64,000 bases of DNA. Origin: Spirochaetales bacterium. Lineage in GTDB: Bacteria; Spirochaetota; Spirochaetia; CADAEX01. Both the position numbers and the translations under genes were made by a program. The notes beneath the pieces were generated by a model, which saw nothing but the letters and a program-made list of their open reading frames with translations, had not been told where the DNA came from and did not search any database. The stretch's first letter is position 1, and each line of letters begins with the position of its first letter. Location: positions 1 through 64,000 of the forward strand of contig JACKPD010000009.1 of the NCBI GenBank assembly GCA_024233785.1, in the 5' to 3' direction. Below, piece by piece: positions 18,293 to 26,424 of the stretch.

Positions 18293-18314
18293 CGCCGGCA
18301 TTAAAATGCCGGCG
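18293..18314 (-). terminator. strong GC-rich hairpin after glgB (attenuator or processing site)
   Basis: CGCCGGCATT (18293-18302) and AATGCCGGCG (18305-18314) are perfectly complementary. The hairpin lies 15 bases after the glgB stop codon. On the minus strand no T-tract follows, so a partial terminator, an mRNA stability element or a processing site that lowers expression of the downstream degradative genes is more likely than a full terminator. Confidence 0.5.
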
Positions 18315-18328
18315 TTTCACTTACGGCA

Positions 18329-20320
18329 CTAAAGGCCGCCGCTTGCGCTGGCGGCACTAAAGACCAGTGCGCTCCTTGCCGGCAGATAGGGGGTAATAAA
18401 GGATCTCCCCCCATCGCTGATAGAATGAAGCTTAAGCTGATCAGGCACCCTTGCGAATCCGCAGAATTCCGGCGAATCGCTGTTAAGAACAAGCTTATAA
18501 GAGCCTCCGGCAGTATCAAGAACATAATCAGTATGCGAAACAAAAGGATTAAGGTTCACAGCAAACAAAAGATTTCCCCTTTTATAGGAAATGACCTGTC
18601 CCGCCTCATCAATCCTGACGTTTTGCGCGTGTGTGTCTGAAAGGACTTTACCGCAGCTTTTCAGCAGTGCCCGGTCGAAGGCGGCCAGATAGTAGTACTT
18701 CAGGCTTTTGTCAAAAGCAAGAGACCACTGTCTCCTTGCATAATGATAGGACCAGTTATTGCCCTCGCGCGGAAAGTCTATCCATTCAGGATGGCCGAAT
18801 TCGTTTCCCATAAAATTAAGGTAGCCCTCACCGCCGATTGAAAAAGTAAGAAGCCTTATGATTTTATGCAGGGCAATGCCCCTGTCCACAATAATATTCT
18901 GCTCGTTGACTCCCATTGATGTATACATTAGAGCATCCATTAATCTGAATGCTATTGTCTTATCTCCTACAAGAGCCTGATCATGCGATTCGCAGTACGC
19001 AATACTTTTTTCAGCTTTTCTTCTGTTGCTTAGCTGATGCCAGATTTCACCTGGCGACCACTGTTCATCCGGTTTTTCCTTGATTATCCTGATCCAGAAA
19101 TCAGGAATTCCCATCGCAAGCCTGTAATCAAAACCAAGCCCGCCCCCGTCAGTTCTGAAAGCCATACCCGGATACCCGCTCATGTCTTCAGAAACTGTCA
19201 GCGCAGATGGGTTCATTTCATGGATAAGCTCGTTCGCAAGTGAAATATATACAAGGGAATCCTCGTCAACATCAGGTGAAAAATAATCATCATAGCTTGT
19301 ATAGGATTTTCCAAGACCATGATCATCATAAAGCATACTTGTTACCCCGTCAAAACGGAACCCGTCAAGATTATATTCGCTTAGCCAGTACGCGCAGTTG
19401 GAAAGGAGGAAATGGATTACCTTCTCTTTTCCGTAATCAAAAAGCCTCGTATCCCATGCGGGATGTGTCCCCCGCGGCCCTGCGTGAAAATACTGGTAAT
19501 CTGTTCCGTCAAAACGGGAGAGTCCCTCATTCTCGTTTTTTACCGCATGGGAATGGACAATATCCATGATAACCCTTAGCCCTGACTCATGGCATGAATC
19601 CACAAGCGATTTAAACTCTTCAGGGGTGCCGAATCTTGATGACAGGGCGAAAAAATTTGAAACCTGGTACCCGAATGATCCATAGTAGGGATGTTCCATC
19701 AGGGCCATGAACTGAATTGTGTTATAACCTGATTCTTTTATGAAAGGGAGAACATTTTTTTCAAATTCCGCAAATGTGCCGGTTTTACCTTCCTCCTGGG
19801 CCATTCCGATATGAGCCTCATAGATAATCGGAGCATCACTGGTTGGGGAATAATTGTGTTTCCATCTGTATTTTTCAGGCGGGTCCCATATCTGTGCTGA
19901 AAATATTTTTGTTTTCTCATCCTGAACAACCCGCTGTGCATATGACGGGATCCTCTCCCCGCTTCCACCGGGCCACGTTACATACAGTTTGTAAAGCATT
20001 CCATGCTTCAGCGTATCCCGGCTGCAGGTGAGTTCCCAGTCATCAGTTCCCTCAATGCGGCTGAACCTGCAGGCATCCGCTGTTTTCCATCCTGTAAATT
20101 CTGATACAAGATATATAGATGAAGCGTTCGGGGCCCATTCCCTTATTATCCAGCCTTCTTCTGTTTTATGAACGCCGTAGTAAAGATGTCCGCATGCATA
20201 ATCAGAAAGTCTTCTTCCGTTGGTAATCCTTTTTTTTACAGAGAGATATTTTTTATATCTTTTTTCAATTAATCCTGACCAGGGTCTTAAGTAATCGTCT
20301 GTTTCAAATATTTCAAGCAT
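18329..20320 (-). CDS. glgB: 1,4-alpha-glucan branching enzyme, eukaryote-type GH13_8
   Basis: Introduces alpha-1,6 branches into glycogen. The CBM48 domain lies at about 55-150 (IIREWAPNASSIYLV), followed by the GH13 barrel with DGFRFDGVTSMLYDDHG (nucleophile), LTVSEDMSGYPGM (acid/base) and YCESHDQALVGDKT. The SMLYxxHG and ESHDQALVGDKT signatures are those of the eukaryote/plant-like subfamily GH13_8 rather than the E. coli-type GH13_9. CAGGAA precedes ATG 20320. It is the first gene of the glycogen operon. A copy of the 11-base sequence CTTTAGTGCCG occurs twice at its 3' end, the second holding the TAG stop. Confidence 0.94.
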   Translation of the reverse strand: MLEIFETDDYLRPWSGLIEKRYKKYLSVKKRITNGRRLSDYACGHLYYGVHKTEEGWIIREWAPNASSIYLVSEFTGWKTADACRFSRIEGTDDWELTCSRDTLKHGMLYKLYVTWPGGSGERIPSYAQRVVQDEKTKIFSAQIWDPPEKYRWKHNYSPTSDAPIIYEAHIGMAQEEGKTGTFAEFEKNVLPFIKESGYNTIQFMALMEHPYYGSFGYQVSNFFALSSRFGTPEEFKSLVDSCHESGLRVIMDIVHSHAVKNENEGLSRFDGTDYQYFHAGPRGTHPAWDTRLFDYGKEKVIHFLLSNCAYWLSEYNLDGFRFDGVTSMLYDDHGLGKSYTSYDDYFSPDVDEDSLVYISLANELIHEMNPSALTVSEDMSGYPGMAFRTDGGGLGFDYRLAMGIPDFWIRIIKEKPDEQWSPGEIWHQLSNRRKAEKSIAYCESHDQALVGDKTIAFRLMDALMYTSMGVNEQNIIVDRGIALHKIIRLLTFSIGGEGYLNFMGNEFGHPEWIDFPREGNNWSYHYARRQWSLAFDKSLKYYYLAAFDRALLKSCGKVLSDTHAQNVRIDEAGQVISYKRGNLLFAVNLNPFVSHTDYVLDTAGGSYKLVLNSDSPEFCGFARVPDQLKLHSISDGGRSFITPYLPARSALVFSAASASGGL

Positions 20321-20378
20321 TTTTAAATTCCTGTTTGTACTGAATAAAACTGCATATAGAAGAAGTACAATAATACTA

Positions 20379-20384
20379 ATTATA
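20379..20384 (-). promoter_or_regulatory. candidate -10 element for the glycogen operon
   Basis: On the minus strand a perfect TATAAT lies about 60 bases upstream of glgB ATG 20320, within a very AT-rich 86-base gap after recX. No good -35 hexamer is present at the right distance, so an activator or a different sigma factor may be needed. Confidence 0.3.
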
Positions 20385-20406
20385 TAACAGATACATTAAA
20401 ATCTTA

Positions 20407-21057
20407 TTAATAATTATTATCATCAAGATATTTATTAATAAGAGACAGGGGATACCCTTTCCTTACAAGGGATATTCTGATTTTTTCAGGGGTCTTTCCG
20501 GACCTGCGGACCTGTTTATTGAAAGCTTTTTCAAATGCCTCTATATACGCCTCACTGTCAGGAGTTAACCCTTTAAGCACATCCTCGGCAAGAACCCTGC
20601 TGATCCCTTTTCTCATCAGAGCAGCTTTAAGCATAAGTGGCGACTGAGGATTTCTGAGAAGTTTTGATGATACCCAGTTTTCAGCATATTGCCTGTCATC
20701 AAGGATTTTTTTGTCAGTGAGTCTTTCAATTACTGTTTTTATTTCTACGCCGGAAAATCCTCTTTTTATCAGCTTCTGCTTAAGCATAAACCCTGTGGAA
20801 GGGGCAAAAGCAAGGATATCAAGAGCTTTGCTGTAGGCCCGGCATACCATGTCAAGGTATTCAAGTTTTTCCAGGTCACTTTCTGATATATCACCGGCAG
20901 AACTTATATCAAGAGACCGGGCATCTTCAGGCAAAATAAAAAAAGAGGAACTGTTCGAGAGAATAATCTCGATGAAAGTCCCTCTTTCCTTTATTTGCGA
21001 TACAGAAATATTAACGTTTCGAGAACTGGAATCTTCTTCTCGCTCCCTTTCTACCAT
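20407..21057 (-). CDS. recX: regulatory protein RecX family
   Basis: Modulator of RecA filament activity. The C-terminal two thirds contain the three-helix RecX repeats: ALDILAFAPSTGFMLKQKLIKRG, ILDDRQYAENWVSSKL and KIRISLVRKGYPLSLINKYL (each the usual L-x-x-KG/RG pattern). The N-terminal 60 residues are charged and less conserved. The start must lie inside the end of rpsI; ATG 21057 with AGAAAGAAAT upstream is more likely than TTG 21072. The overlap of about 47 bases with rpsI suggests coupled translation. No recA is in the window. Confidence 0.85.
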   Translation of the reverse strand: MVEREREEDSSSRNVNISVSQIKERGTFIEIILSNSSSFFILPEDARSLDISSAGDISESDLEKLEYLDMVCRAYSKALDILAFAPSTGFMLKQKLIKRGFSGVEIKTVIERLTDKKILDDRQYAENWVSSKLLRNPQSPLMLKAALMRKGISRVLAEDVLKGLTPDSEAYIEAFEKAFNKQVRRSGKTPEKIRISLVRKGYPLSLINKYLDDNNY

Positions 21058-21403
21058 ATTTCTTTCTTTCAACCATTCTTGAGTCTCTGGTCAGAAAACC
21101 ATTAGCCCTTAATGCTGATCTGTTGGATTCATCATACATTACCAGCACGCGTGCTATACCGTGTCTGCAGGCGCCTGCCTGTCCGGTTATACCGCCGCCA
21201 GCCACATTAACATAAATATCAAACTTTCCTTCATTACTGGTAACAGTCAAAGGCTGTTTAATTGTAAATATGTGTTCAGCGTTGGGGAAGTAATTTTCAG
21301 CAGGTTTGCCGTTAACTGTAATTCCCCCTTTTCCGTCTCTAAGGTAAACCCTGGCTACGGATGTTTTTCTTCTACCTGTTCCTAATGCAAGATTTTTTAC
21401 CAC
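21011..21403 (-). CDS. rpsI: 30S ribosomal protein S9
   Basis: Small-subunit protein near the P site. It has LGTGRRKTSVARVYLRDGKG at the N-terminus, GGGITGQAGACRHGIARVL in the centre and the basic tail ending in FSKR that contacts P-site tRNA (KYGRKGARRRFQFSKR). At 130 residues it is full length. The start is GTG 21403 with TTAGGAG nine bases upstream. It follows rplM by 16 bases, the universal L13-S9 operon. Confidence 0.98.
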   Translation of the reverse strand: MVKNLALGTGRRKTSVARVYLRDGKGGITVNGKPAENYFPNAEHIFTIKQPLTVTSNEGKFDIYVNVAGGGITGQAGACRHGIARVLVMYDESNRSALRANGFLTRDSRMVERKKYGRKGARRRFQFSKR

Positions 21404-21419
21404 TTGTTAACTCCTAATC

Positions 21420-21848
21420 CTATATTCCCGTTGCTTCAGGGTTCTGAGCTGCATGAGGATGTTCAGCTCCTGCATAAATCTTTACATTTCTGTACAGTTT
21501 GTTTCCGAGTGCCCCTTTGGGAAGCATGCCCCTCACTGCCTTTTCCATTGGAAAAGTGGGTTTCCGTGCTATTACTTTTCTGTAGCTTTCCACTTTCAGC
21601 CCGCCGGGAAAGCGTGAATGGCTGTAATACAGTTTTTTATCTTCTTTTCCGCCTGATACAAGCGCTTTTTCTGCGTTTACAATAATCACATAATCACCGA
21701 CTTCCTGATGAGGAACAAAGCATGGTTTGTGTTTACCTCTGGCAAGGTTTGCAGCTTTTACAGCAACTTTACCAAGTATTTTGCCTTCCGCGTCAATTAC
21801 GAACCATTTCCTTTCAACATCGTTCGGCTTCAAAAATATTGTTTTCAT
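21420..21848 (-). CDS. rplM: 50S ribosomal protein L13
   Basis: Early-assembly large-subunit protein, 142 residues. Hallmarks include WFVIDAEGKILGKVAVKAA, the GKHKPCFVPHQEVGDYVIIVNAEK block, KLYYSHSRFPGGLK and FPMEKAVRGMLPKGALGNKLYRNVKIYAG-type sequence near the end. First gene of the rplM-rpsI pair, with recX coupled behind. The 272-base gap upstream is shared with a divergent GNAT gene; I found no convincing promoter for rplM in it, only AT-rich candidates. Confidence 0.98.
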   Translation of the reverse strand: MKTIFLKPNDVERKWFVIDAEGKILGKVAVKAANLARGKHKPCFVPHQEVGDYVIIVNAEKALVSGGKEDKKLYYSHSRFPGGLKVESYRKVIARKPTFPMEKAVRGMLPKGALGNKLYRNVKIYAGAEHPHAAQNPEATGI

Positions 21849-22031
21849 TTATCTGCCCTTTTTCATATTTTTTTATGCATAAGACAGATTCCATTTCAGT
21901 TATCCAGCGTAACGGGGCTATCAAAACTGAATTAATGATAAAATCTGCCATGCCTGTAAGCATGATTTTATATTGTACAAGAATTATCAAAAAATCCTCT
22001 TTAGTCAAGAGGTTAAAAAAGATATATTGTA

Positions 22032-22061
22032 TTGATTTATGTATTAGTAATTTGATAAAAT
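22032..22061 (+). promoter_or_regulatory. candidate promoter for the GNAT gene
   Basis: TTGATT (22032-22037) and TAAAAT (22056-22061) are 18 bases apart and about 60 bases before the TTG start at 22121. The surroundings are very AT-rich, so chance similarity is possible. Confidence 0.35.
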
Positions 22062-22120
22062 ATGATATGCTTCGGGGAACAGTCAATATTATTTGAAAAT
22101 TTCCGCGAAAGGGGAATATT

Positions 22121-22585
22121 TTGGAAATTCAATTCAGAAACATTAAAAAGCAGGACATAGAAAATATGCTCCAGATGTGCGCGGAAACAGGATACGAAAC
22201 AAGATATGAAACCTTATCAGCAAAAGTAAGCGACATCATAAAAAACAAAAATTCTGTTATTATTGTTGCGGTGGATGATGAGAACAAGCCGGCCGGATGG
22301 ATACAGCTTGAGGTAAGTAATTTTATTTTTTCAGAAAGGACATGCAATATACTCGGCCTCTTCGTTGACAAGAAATACAGGGGAAGGCGTATCGGAAAAA
22401 AGCTTCTTGAAAAAGCCGCGGAGTGGGCAAAAGCAAACAACTGTATAGGACTTGAGATATATTCTGATATCACAAGGATTGATTCACATGAATTCTACAA
22501 ACATCTTGATTTCAAGCATATTAAAACACAGCAGAATTTCTATAAAAGCATGAAATTTATTGATAAAGAGCAGGCAAAAGACTGA
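22121..22585 (+). CDS. GNAT-family N-acetyltransferase
   Basis: Probable acetyl-CoA-dependent acetyltransferase of unknown substrate, 154 residues. Motif A is clear: ILGLFVDKKYRGRRIGKKLL, the pyrophosphate-binding R-x-x-G-x-G/A variant (RGRRIGK), after a beta-strand that ends in the acetyl-CoA bulge. Motif B contains HEFYKHLDFKHIK (FYxxxGF-like). The start is TTG 22121 with AAAGGGG seven bases upstream. It stands alone on the plus strand, and its stop is three bases from the convergent membrane-protein gene. Confidence 0.87.
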   Translation: MEIQFRNIKKQDIENMLQMCAETGYETRYETLSAKVSDIIKNKNSVIIVAVDDENKPAGWIQLEVSNFIFSERTCNILGLFVDKKYRGRRIGKKLLEKAAEWAKANNCIGLEIYSDITRIDSHEFYKHLDFKHIKTQQNFYKSMKFIDKEQAKD

Positions 22586-22588
22586 TTT

Positions 22589-22885
22589 TTATCTTTTCAT
22601 ATTTTTTACAGCTTTTATAACAAGGGCTATAATTAAAAACAGTACCGGAATATATCTGAAAGCTGCATAGATCAAATCTATCCCGTACAGAACATAATTT
22701 CCCTGAAGTATAATCCCGAAGAAAATAAATGTATTATATATAACGCTGGTATAATAGCCCAGTACCGCAAGAACAATAAACACCCAGCTGCTGTCTCTTG
22801 TTTTTACCCATACTATAATTGCTATAAAAGCGGCAATTCCTGCAAGTATATTATCCGCAAACAAGGTAAAAACCTGCATATCCAT
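22589..22885 (-). CDS. small membrane protein, three predicted TM segments
   Basis: A 98-residue hydrophobic protein with membrane segments at about 10-27, 33-57 and 68-92, and a basic C-terminus (KAVKNMKR) that should face the cytoplasm. I do not recognise the family. Its ATG overlaps the TGA of the aminotransferase-like gene by one base (TGATG), so the two are translationally coupled and may act together at the membrane. Confidence 0.7.
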   Translation of the reverse strand: MDMQVFTLFADNILAGIAAFIAIIVWVKTRDSSWVFIVLAVLGYYTSVIYNTFIFFGIILQGNYVLYGIDLIYAAFRYIPVLFLIIALVIKAVKNMKR

Positions 22886-23715
22886 CAGTAAATCCCCCTA
22901 ATTACCTTATCGGCAGTTTTAAGAAATATTGCTCTCTCTCCATCAGAAATTTCCGCGGGCAGGGCAGATAAACCGGAAAAACCCGGCTGGATCAAAATCC
23001 GGTTTGCCAGAAAGGTTTTATATACAAAAGGCTGATTGTCTTTTGTATAGCGCGGCAGAAGATACGGTGTCTTCACATCCCAGATTTTACCTATCTTTTC
23101 AATAAACTCATTCCAGTCTTTGTAAGGCTCTTTTTCAATATGCTGAATCAGCCTGTAAATAATTATATTAAGCCCCGCAAGGAGAATGGGAGAAACAGGA
23201 GTTGCGCCTGCCAGGTCAGAATCTGAAGAAATTAAAACAACGGGGGAAAAGCTCCCTGGAAAAGGGAGAACCGGCAGAACATACCTGTGATCAGAAAGAA
23301 AGTCTTTAAGTGTAATTCCGCAGAAAGGATACCATTTGCAGATCATCCCTCTTCTGTCATATGTCGAAGCCTCAGGGAAATCCGGACACACACTGACCTC
23401 CCTCTCTTCTTTTGCGGAAATAAATTCAGCAGCTTCCCCTGCTGTGCAGAAAACAGCTGCATTTAAAGAATCTGTGCCGGAGAGCTCCTTAAGCGCATTT
23501 AAAATCTTTTTATCATATCCGGAGGGGAAGCCGTAATAATTGCCTTTTTCAATTTCTTTTTTAAGGGCATTGGAAAACCCTGCAGGACGGCTCCCAAGGA
23601 TTGATTTACCGTTCTCCTGATAAAAATCTAGATATCTGATTCCATCCTGTGAATAAAATCTGTATCCGCGGACTCTCTTTATAACAGGGGGGCGGACATT
23701 CAGGTCTAAAGGCAT
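22885..23715 (-). CDS. degenerate class-III aminotransferase-like protein
   Basis: The first 70 residues match the N-terminal region of class-III PLP aminotransferases: RVRGYRFYSQDGIRYLDFYQ resembles the G-x-x-L/F-x-D-x-DG-x-x-Y-x-DF consensus, followed by a LGSRPAGF segment where LGHxHP is usual. The C-terminus (FLANRILIQPGFSGLSALPA) resembles the small domain. The large PLP-binding domain is much shortened (276 residues against about 420), and I see no PLP lysine motif. This suggests a pseudo-enzyme or a protein with a new role. It lies between a coiled-coil protein and a small membrane protein, with a TGATG junction to the latter. Confidence 0.6.
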   Translation of the reverse strand: MPLDLNVRPPVIKRVRGYRFYSQDGIRYLDFYQENGKSILGSRPAGFSNALKKEIEKGNYYGFPSGYDKKILNALKELSGTDSLNAAVFCTAGEAAEFISAKEEREVSVCPDFPEASTYDRRGMICKWYPFCGITLKDFLSDHRYVLPVLPFPGSFSPVVLISSDSDLAGATPVSPILLAGLNIIIYRLIQHIEKEPYKDWNEFIEKIGKIWDVKTPYLLPRYTKDNQPFVYKTFLANRILIQPGFSGLSALPAEISDGERAIFLKTADKVIRGIY

Positions 23716-23740
23716 AGTTTTTTTCCAGTTGATCTTTGTT

Positions 23741-24094
23741 TTAGTTTAAATATTTATATACTTTATCAAGTTTTCTTTTTATCAGCACATATACAACCTC
23801 AGGCAGCCCGAGGTCTTTTACCTTTTTTTTAAAAAAGTCATTGATATATGCGGAGAGTTCTTCAATAGTTTCATATTTTCCGGAAAGAGCATCAATTTCC
23901 TTTTCCATCTTTCTTATACCGGCAAGCTCTGACCTGAAAGTTGAAAGGTTTTCCATAAAAACATAATCTGTAATTTTATGTTCATCAAATCTTTTTTTTA
24001 AAAGTTCCTCACCGTATTGGACATCATATTCGAGATCTTCAAGTTCAATTTTAAGAATTTTTATATATCTTTCAATTCTGTATTTTTTATCCAT
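23741..24094 (-). CDS. coiled-coil hypothetical protein, 117 aa
   Basis: A highly charged, mainly helical cytoplasmic protein. Residues 5-40 and 45-85 have heptad-like spacing of Leu/Ile/Met with many Lys and Glu, and the C-terminus ends in a basic helix. I recognise no family. GGGAGAAACAG precedes ATG 24094, a strong ribosome site. It follows the helicase gene after a 131-base gap with a perfect inverted repeat, and is followed 25 bases later by the aminotransferase-like gene. Confidence 0.7.
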   Translation of the reverse strand: MDKKYRIERYIKILKIELEDLEYDVQYGEELLKKRFDEHKITDYVFMENLSTFRSELAGIRKMEKEIDALSGKYETIEELSAYINDFFKKKVKDLGLPEVVYVLIKRKLDKVYKYLN

Positions 24095-24192
24095 CTGTTT
24101 CTCCCTGTAATTACTTAGGCACTCTTATCTATATTATAGGTTCAGCGGGTAAAGAGTTCAATTATTTTTAAATTCAACCCGGTATAAACTGC

Positions 24193-24229
24193 TTGAACTG
24201 TGTTTAAATTACTTTTAAACACAGTTCAA
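24193..24229. repeat. perfect 16-bp inverted repeat across the helicase stop codon
   Basis: TTGAACTGTGTTTAAA (24193-24208) and TTTAAACACAGTTCAA (24214-24229) are exact reverse complements with a five-base loop. The right arm contains the TGA stop of the helicase gene (24226-24228). Neither strand has a following T-tract. It could end or stabilise the helicase mRNA, or be a protein-binding site. Confidence 0.7.
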
Positions 24230-26355
24230 TAATTCCTGGTCAGGTTCGGATCTATCTTTTTAAGACTGCTGTAACGGAGGAGGAACTGGGCTGTCCTGCC
24301 TCCCTCGAAACGGACAAGAACTACAGGCTCATCTTTGTTCATCCATTTTTTAAGGACTTCTCCCGCGCCGTAATCCCTGCTGTATACAGCATCGCCCTCA
24401 TTTATCAGAGATGCACCGCCTGATACGGTATTTCCGAAACCTTTCAGTGTTACCAGATTTTCAGGAATTTCAGATAAAAATCTTGAAGGGGGAAATGAAT
24501 TGAACTTCCCCCATATCCTCCTGCTTCTGCAGCAGGTCATATAGAGCTTTTTTCTTGCGCGGGTAATGCTTACGTACAATATCCGCCGCTCTTCCTCAAG
24601 GTCCTCAATATTTTCCATGTTCCTGAAACCGGGAAAAAGGCCCTCTTCAAGCCCTGTAATAATGACGCGGTCAAACTCGAGCCCCTTGGTATTATGCATT
24701 GTAATAAGGGTAACTCCGCCCCTGTTCTCCTGTGCTGGAGAGCTTCGGTCAAGCTCCGTATTCTCAATAAAATCTATTAGTCCTTCCATGGAGGAGGGGT
24801 AATCCGCGGCATGGTTTACAAGTTCTTCAATATTTAAAATCTTCTGGGAATCGCTGTTCCTGTCTATTTCGCGGTAATATTGGGCAAAACCTGTTACAAG
24901 GGCGCATTTTTTTACAAAATCAGAAAGGTTGTCCTCAGGCCCTGAAGCCTCGTTAAAAGAAGATTTTACTTCATCCATGATCTGAGAAAAGGCAGCTGCC
25001 CCTTTTCCCGCTTTTCCGCCCAGGGTTTTAGATCCTTCAGAGCACGCTTCGAGAAGGTCTCCTCCGAAATTCTGTATGGAGAGATTTACAATTTTTTCAA
25101 CTCCGGTTTTTCCAAGTCCACGGGGAGGTTTGTTGACAACCCTTCTGAAGGCAATTTCATCCCTTGGGTTTATAAAAAGTGATATGACGGCAAGGAGGTC
25201 CTTGACCTCTTCCCTTTCAAAAAACCTGAGGGCCCCTACCAGTCTGTAGGGAATTTTCATCTTTGAAAAAAGAGACTCAAAGGCAAGCGACTGGGCGTTT
25301 GTCCTGTAAAGTATTGCTGTATTGCTGTAGTTTCCGTCATTAAGCAGGGAGCAGCAGAATTCAGCTTCTTCCTGCTGCGTATTAAAAGCTGCGACAACGC
25401 TTTTTTCACCGCCTGTTTTTTCTGTCCATAGTTTCTTGCCGAGCCTGCCGGTGTTGTTGGCAACAACTGCTGCGGCGATATCAAGAATATTGGAAGTTGA
25501 TCTGTAATTCTGTTCAAGCTTTATTATCTTTGTGTTTTTGAATGTCTCGGGAAACGTGAGTATATTTCTGACTTCAGCGCCCCTGAACCGGTAAATGGAC
25601 TGATCATCATCGCCCACAACTGTAAGGTTCGACCCGTCTCCGGAAAGTATTTTTAGAAGTTCAAACTGGGCGACATTGGAATCCTGGTATTCATCAACAA
25701 GTATTGTGCTGAACATGCGGGTCAGTTTTTCACGCACAGCGGGGTTTTCTTTTAAAAGAAATCTGGGTTTTAATATTAGATCTCCGAAATCGGCACATCC
25801 TGTTGATTCAAGTTTTTTCTGATACTGCATGTAGATATCAGGGAATTCGGGATCAAACGAAACAGGGGAAAGATCATCGTTGTATGTAAGGCAGTAATCT
25901 TTCGCCCTGCTGATCATACTGACGTAAGGCTTTAAATCTTTTTTTGCTTCAGCCGGTCTTATGGACTGGAGGAGTGTCAGCATATCCTCTTCATCATAGA
26001 TAGTAAAATTATTTTCAAGTCCGACTGAGGAACCGTATCTCCTTAATACCCATGCCCCGAACGAATGAAAAGTGCGGATCATCGGCGGATTATTCAGATT
26101 TATGCCGGAAGATCTTCCGAGTATTGAGACGACCCTCTCTTCCATTTCACGGGCTGCCCTGTTAGTAAAAGTAACAGCAAGTATTGAAGCGGGATAAACC
26201 TTTTTTTCAGAAATAAGATAAGCAATTTTTGCTGTTATGGCATTTGTCTTGCCTGAACCGGCCCCTGCCAGGATAAGAAGAGGGGACCCTTCATGAACTA
26301 CCGCTTCATACTGGGGTTTGTTTAGTCTTTCAAGAAATCCTGGTTTTTTTTCCAT
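24226..26355 (-). CDS. UvrD/PcrA/Rep-family DNA helicase
   Basis: SF1A 3'-5' helicase in repair or replication-fork rescue. Walker A GAGSGKT (31-37), motif Ia AVTFTNRAAREM, motif II LVDEYQDSN, motif III GDDDQSIYRFRGA, motif IV LEQNYRST, motif V VTLITMHNTKGLEFD and motif VI YVSITRARKKLY are all present in order. The C-terminal 60 residues (VYSRDYGAGEVLKKW...GGRTAQFLL) form the Tudor-like domain that in PcrA/UvrD contacts RNA polymerase. At 709 residues it is normal length. Whether it is UvrD, PcrA or Rep cannot be decided. I see no clear Shine-Dalgarno sequence before ATG 26355. Confidence 0.94.
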   Translation of the reverse strand: MEKKPGFLERLNKPQYEAVVHEGSPLLILAGAGSGKTNAITAKIAYLISEKKVYPASILAVTFTNRAAREMEERVVSILGRSSGINLNNPPMIRTFHSFGAWVLRRYGSSVGLENNFTIYDEEDMLTLLQSIRPAEAKKDLKPYVSMISRAKDYCLTYNDDLSPVSFDPEFPDIYMQYQKKLESTGCADFGDLILKPRFLLKENPAVREKLTRMFSTILVDEYQDSNVAQFELLKILSGDGSNLTVVGDDDQSIYRFRGAEVRNILTFPETFKNTKIIKLEQNYRSTSNILDIAAAVVANNTGRLGKKLWTEKTGGEKSVVAAFNTQQEEAEFCCSLLNDGNYSNTAILYRTNAQSLAFESLFSKMKIPYRLVGALRFFEREEVKDLLAVISLFINPRDEIAFRRVVNKPPRGLGKTGVEKIVNLSIQNFGGDLLEACSEGSKTLGGKAGKGAAAFSQIMDEVKSSFNEASGPEDNLSDFVKKCALVTGFAQYYREIDRNSDSQKILNIEELVNHAADYPSSMEGLIDFIENTELDRSSPAQENRGGVTLITMHNTKGLEFDRVIITGLEEGLFPGFRNMENIEDLEEERRILYVSITRARKKLYMTCCRSRRIWGKFNSFPPSRFLSEIPENLVTLKGFGNTVSGGASLINEGDAVYSRDYGAGEVLKKWMNKDEPVVLVRFEGGRTAQFLLRYSSLKKIDPNLTRNY

Positions 26356-26424
26356 AATATTTAGTTAAACAGGGGCCCTTATGTTTCTCTGATCACGGCA
26401 GGGTACTTTAAAACAATAACTGTC

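Noticed and set aside
21967..22008. TTGACT and nearby TA-rich hexamers as an rplM promoter
   Set aside because: At 16-17 base spacing the -10 matches only two of six positions; the region is AT-rich enough for chance matches.
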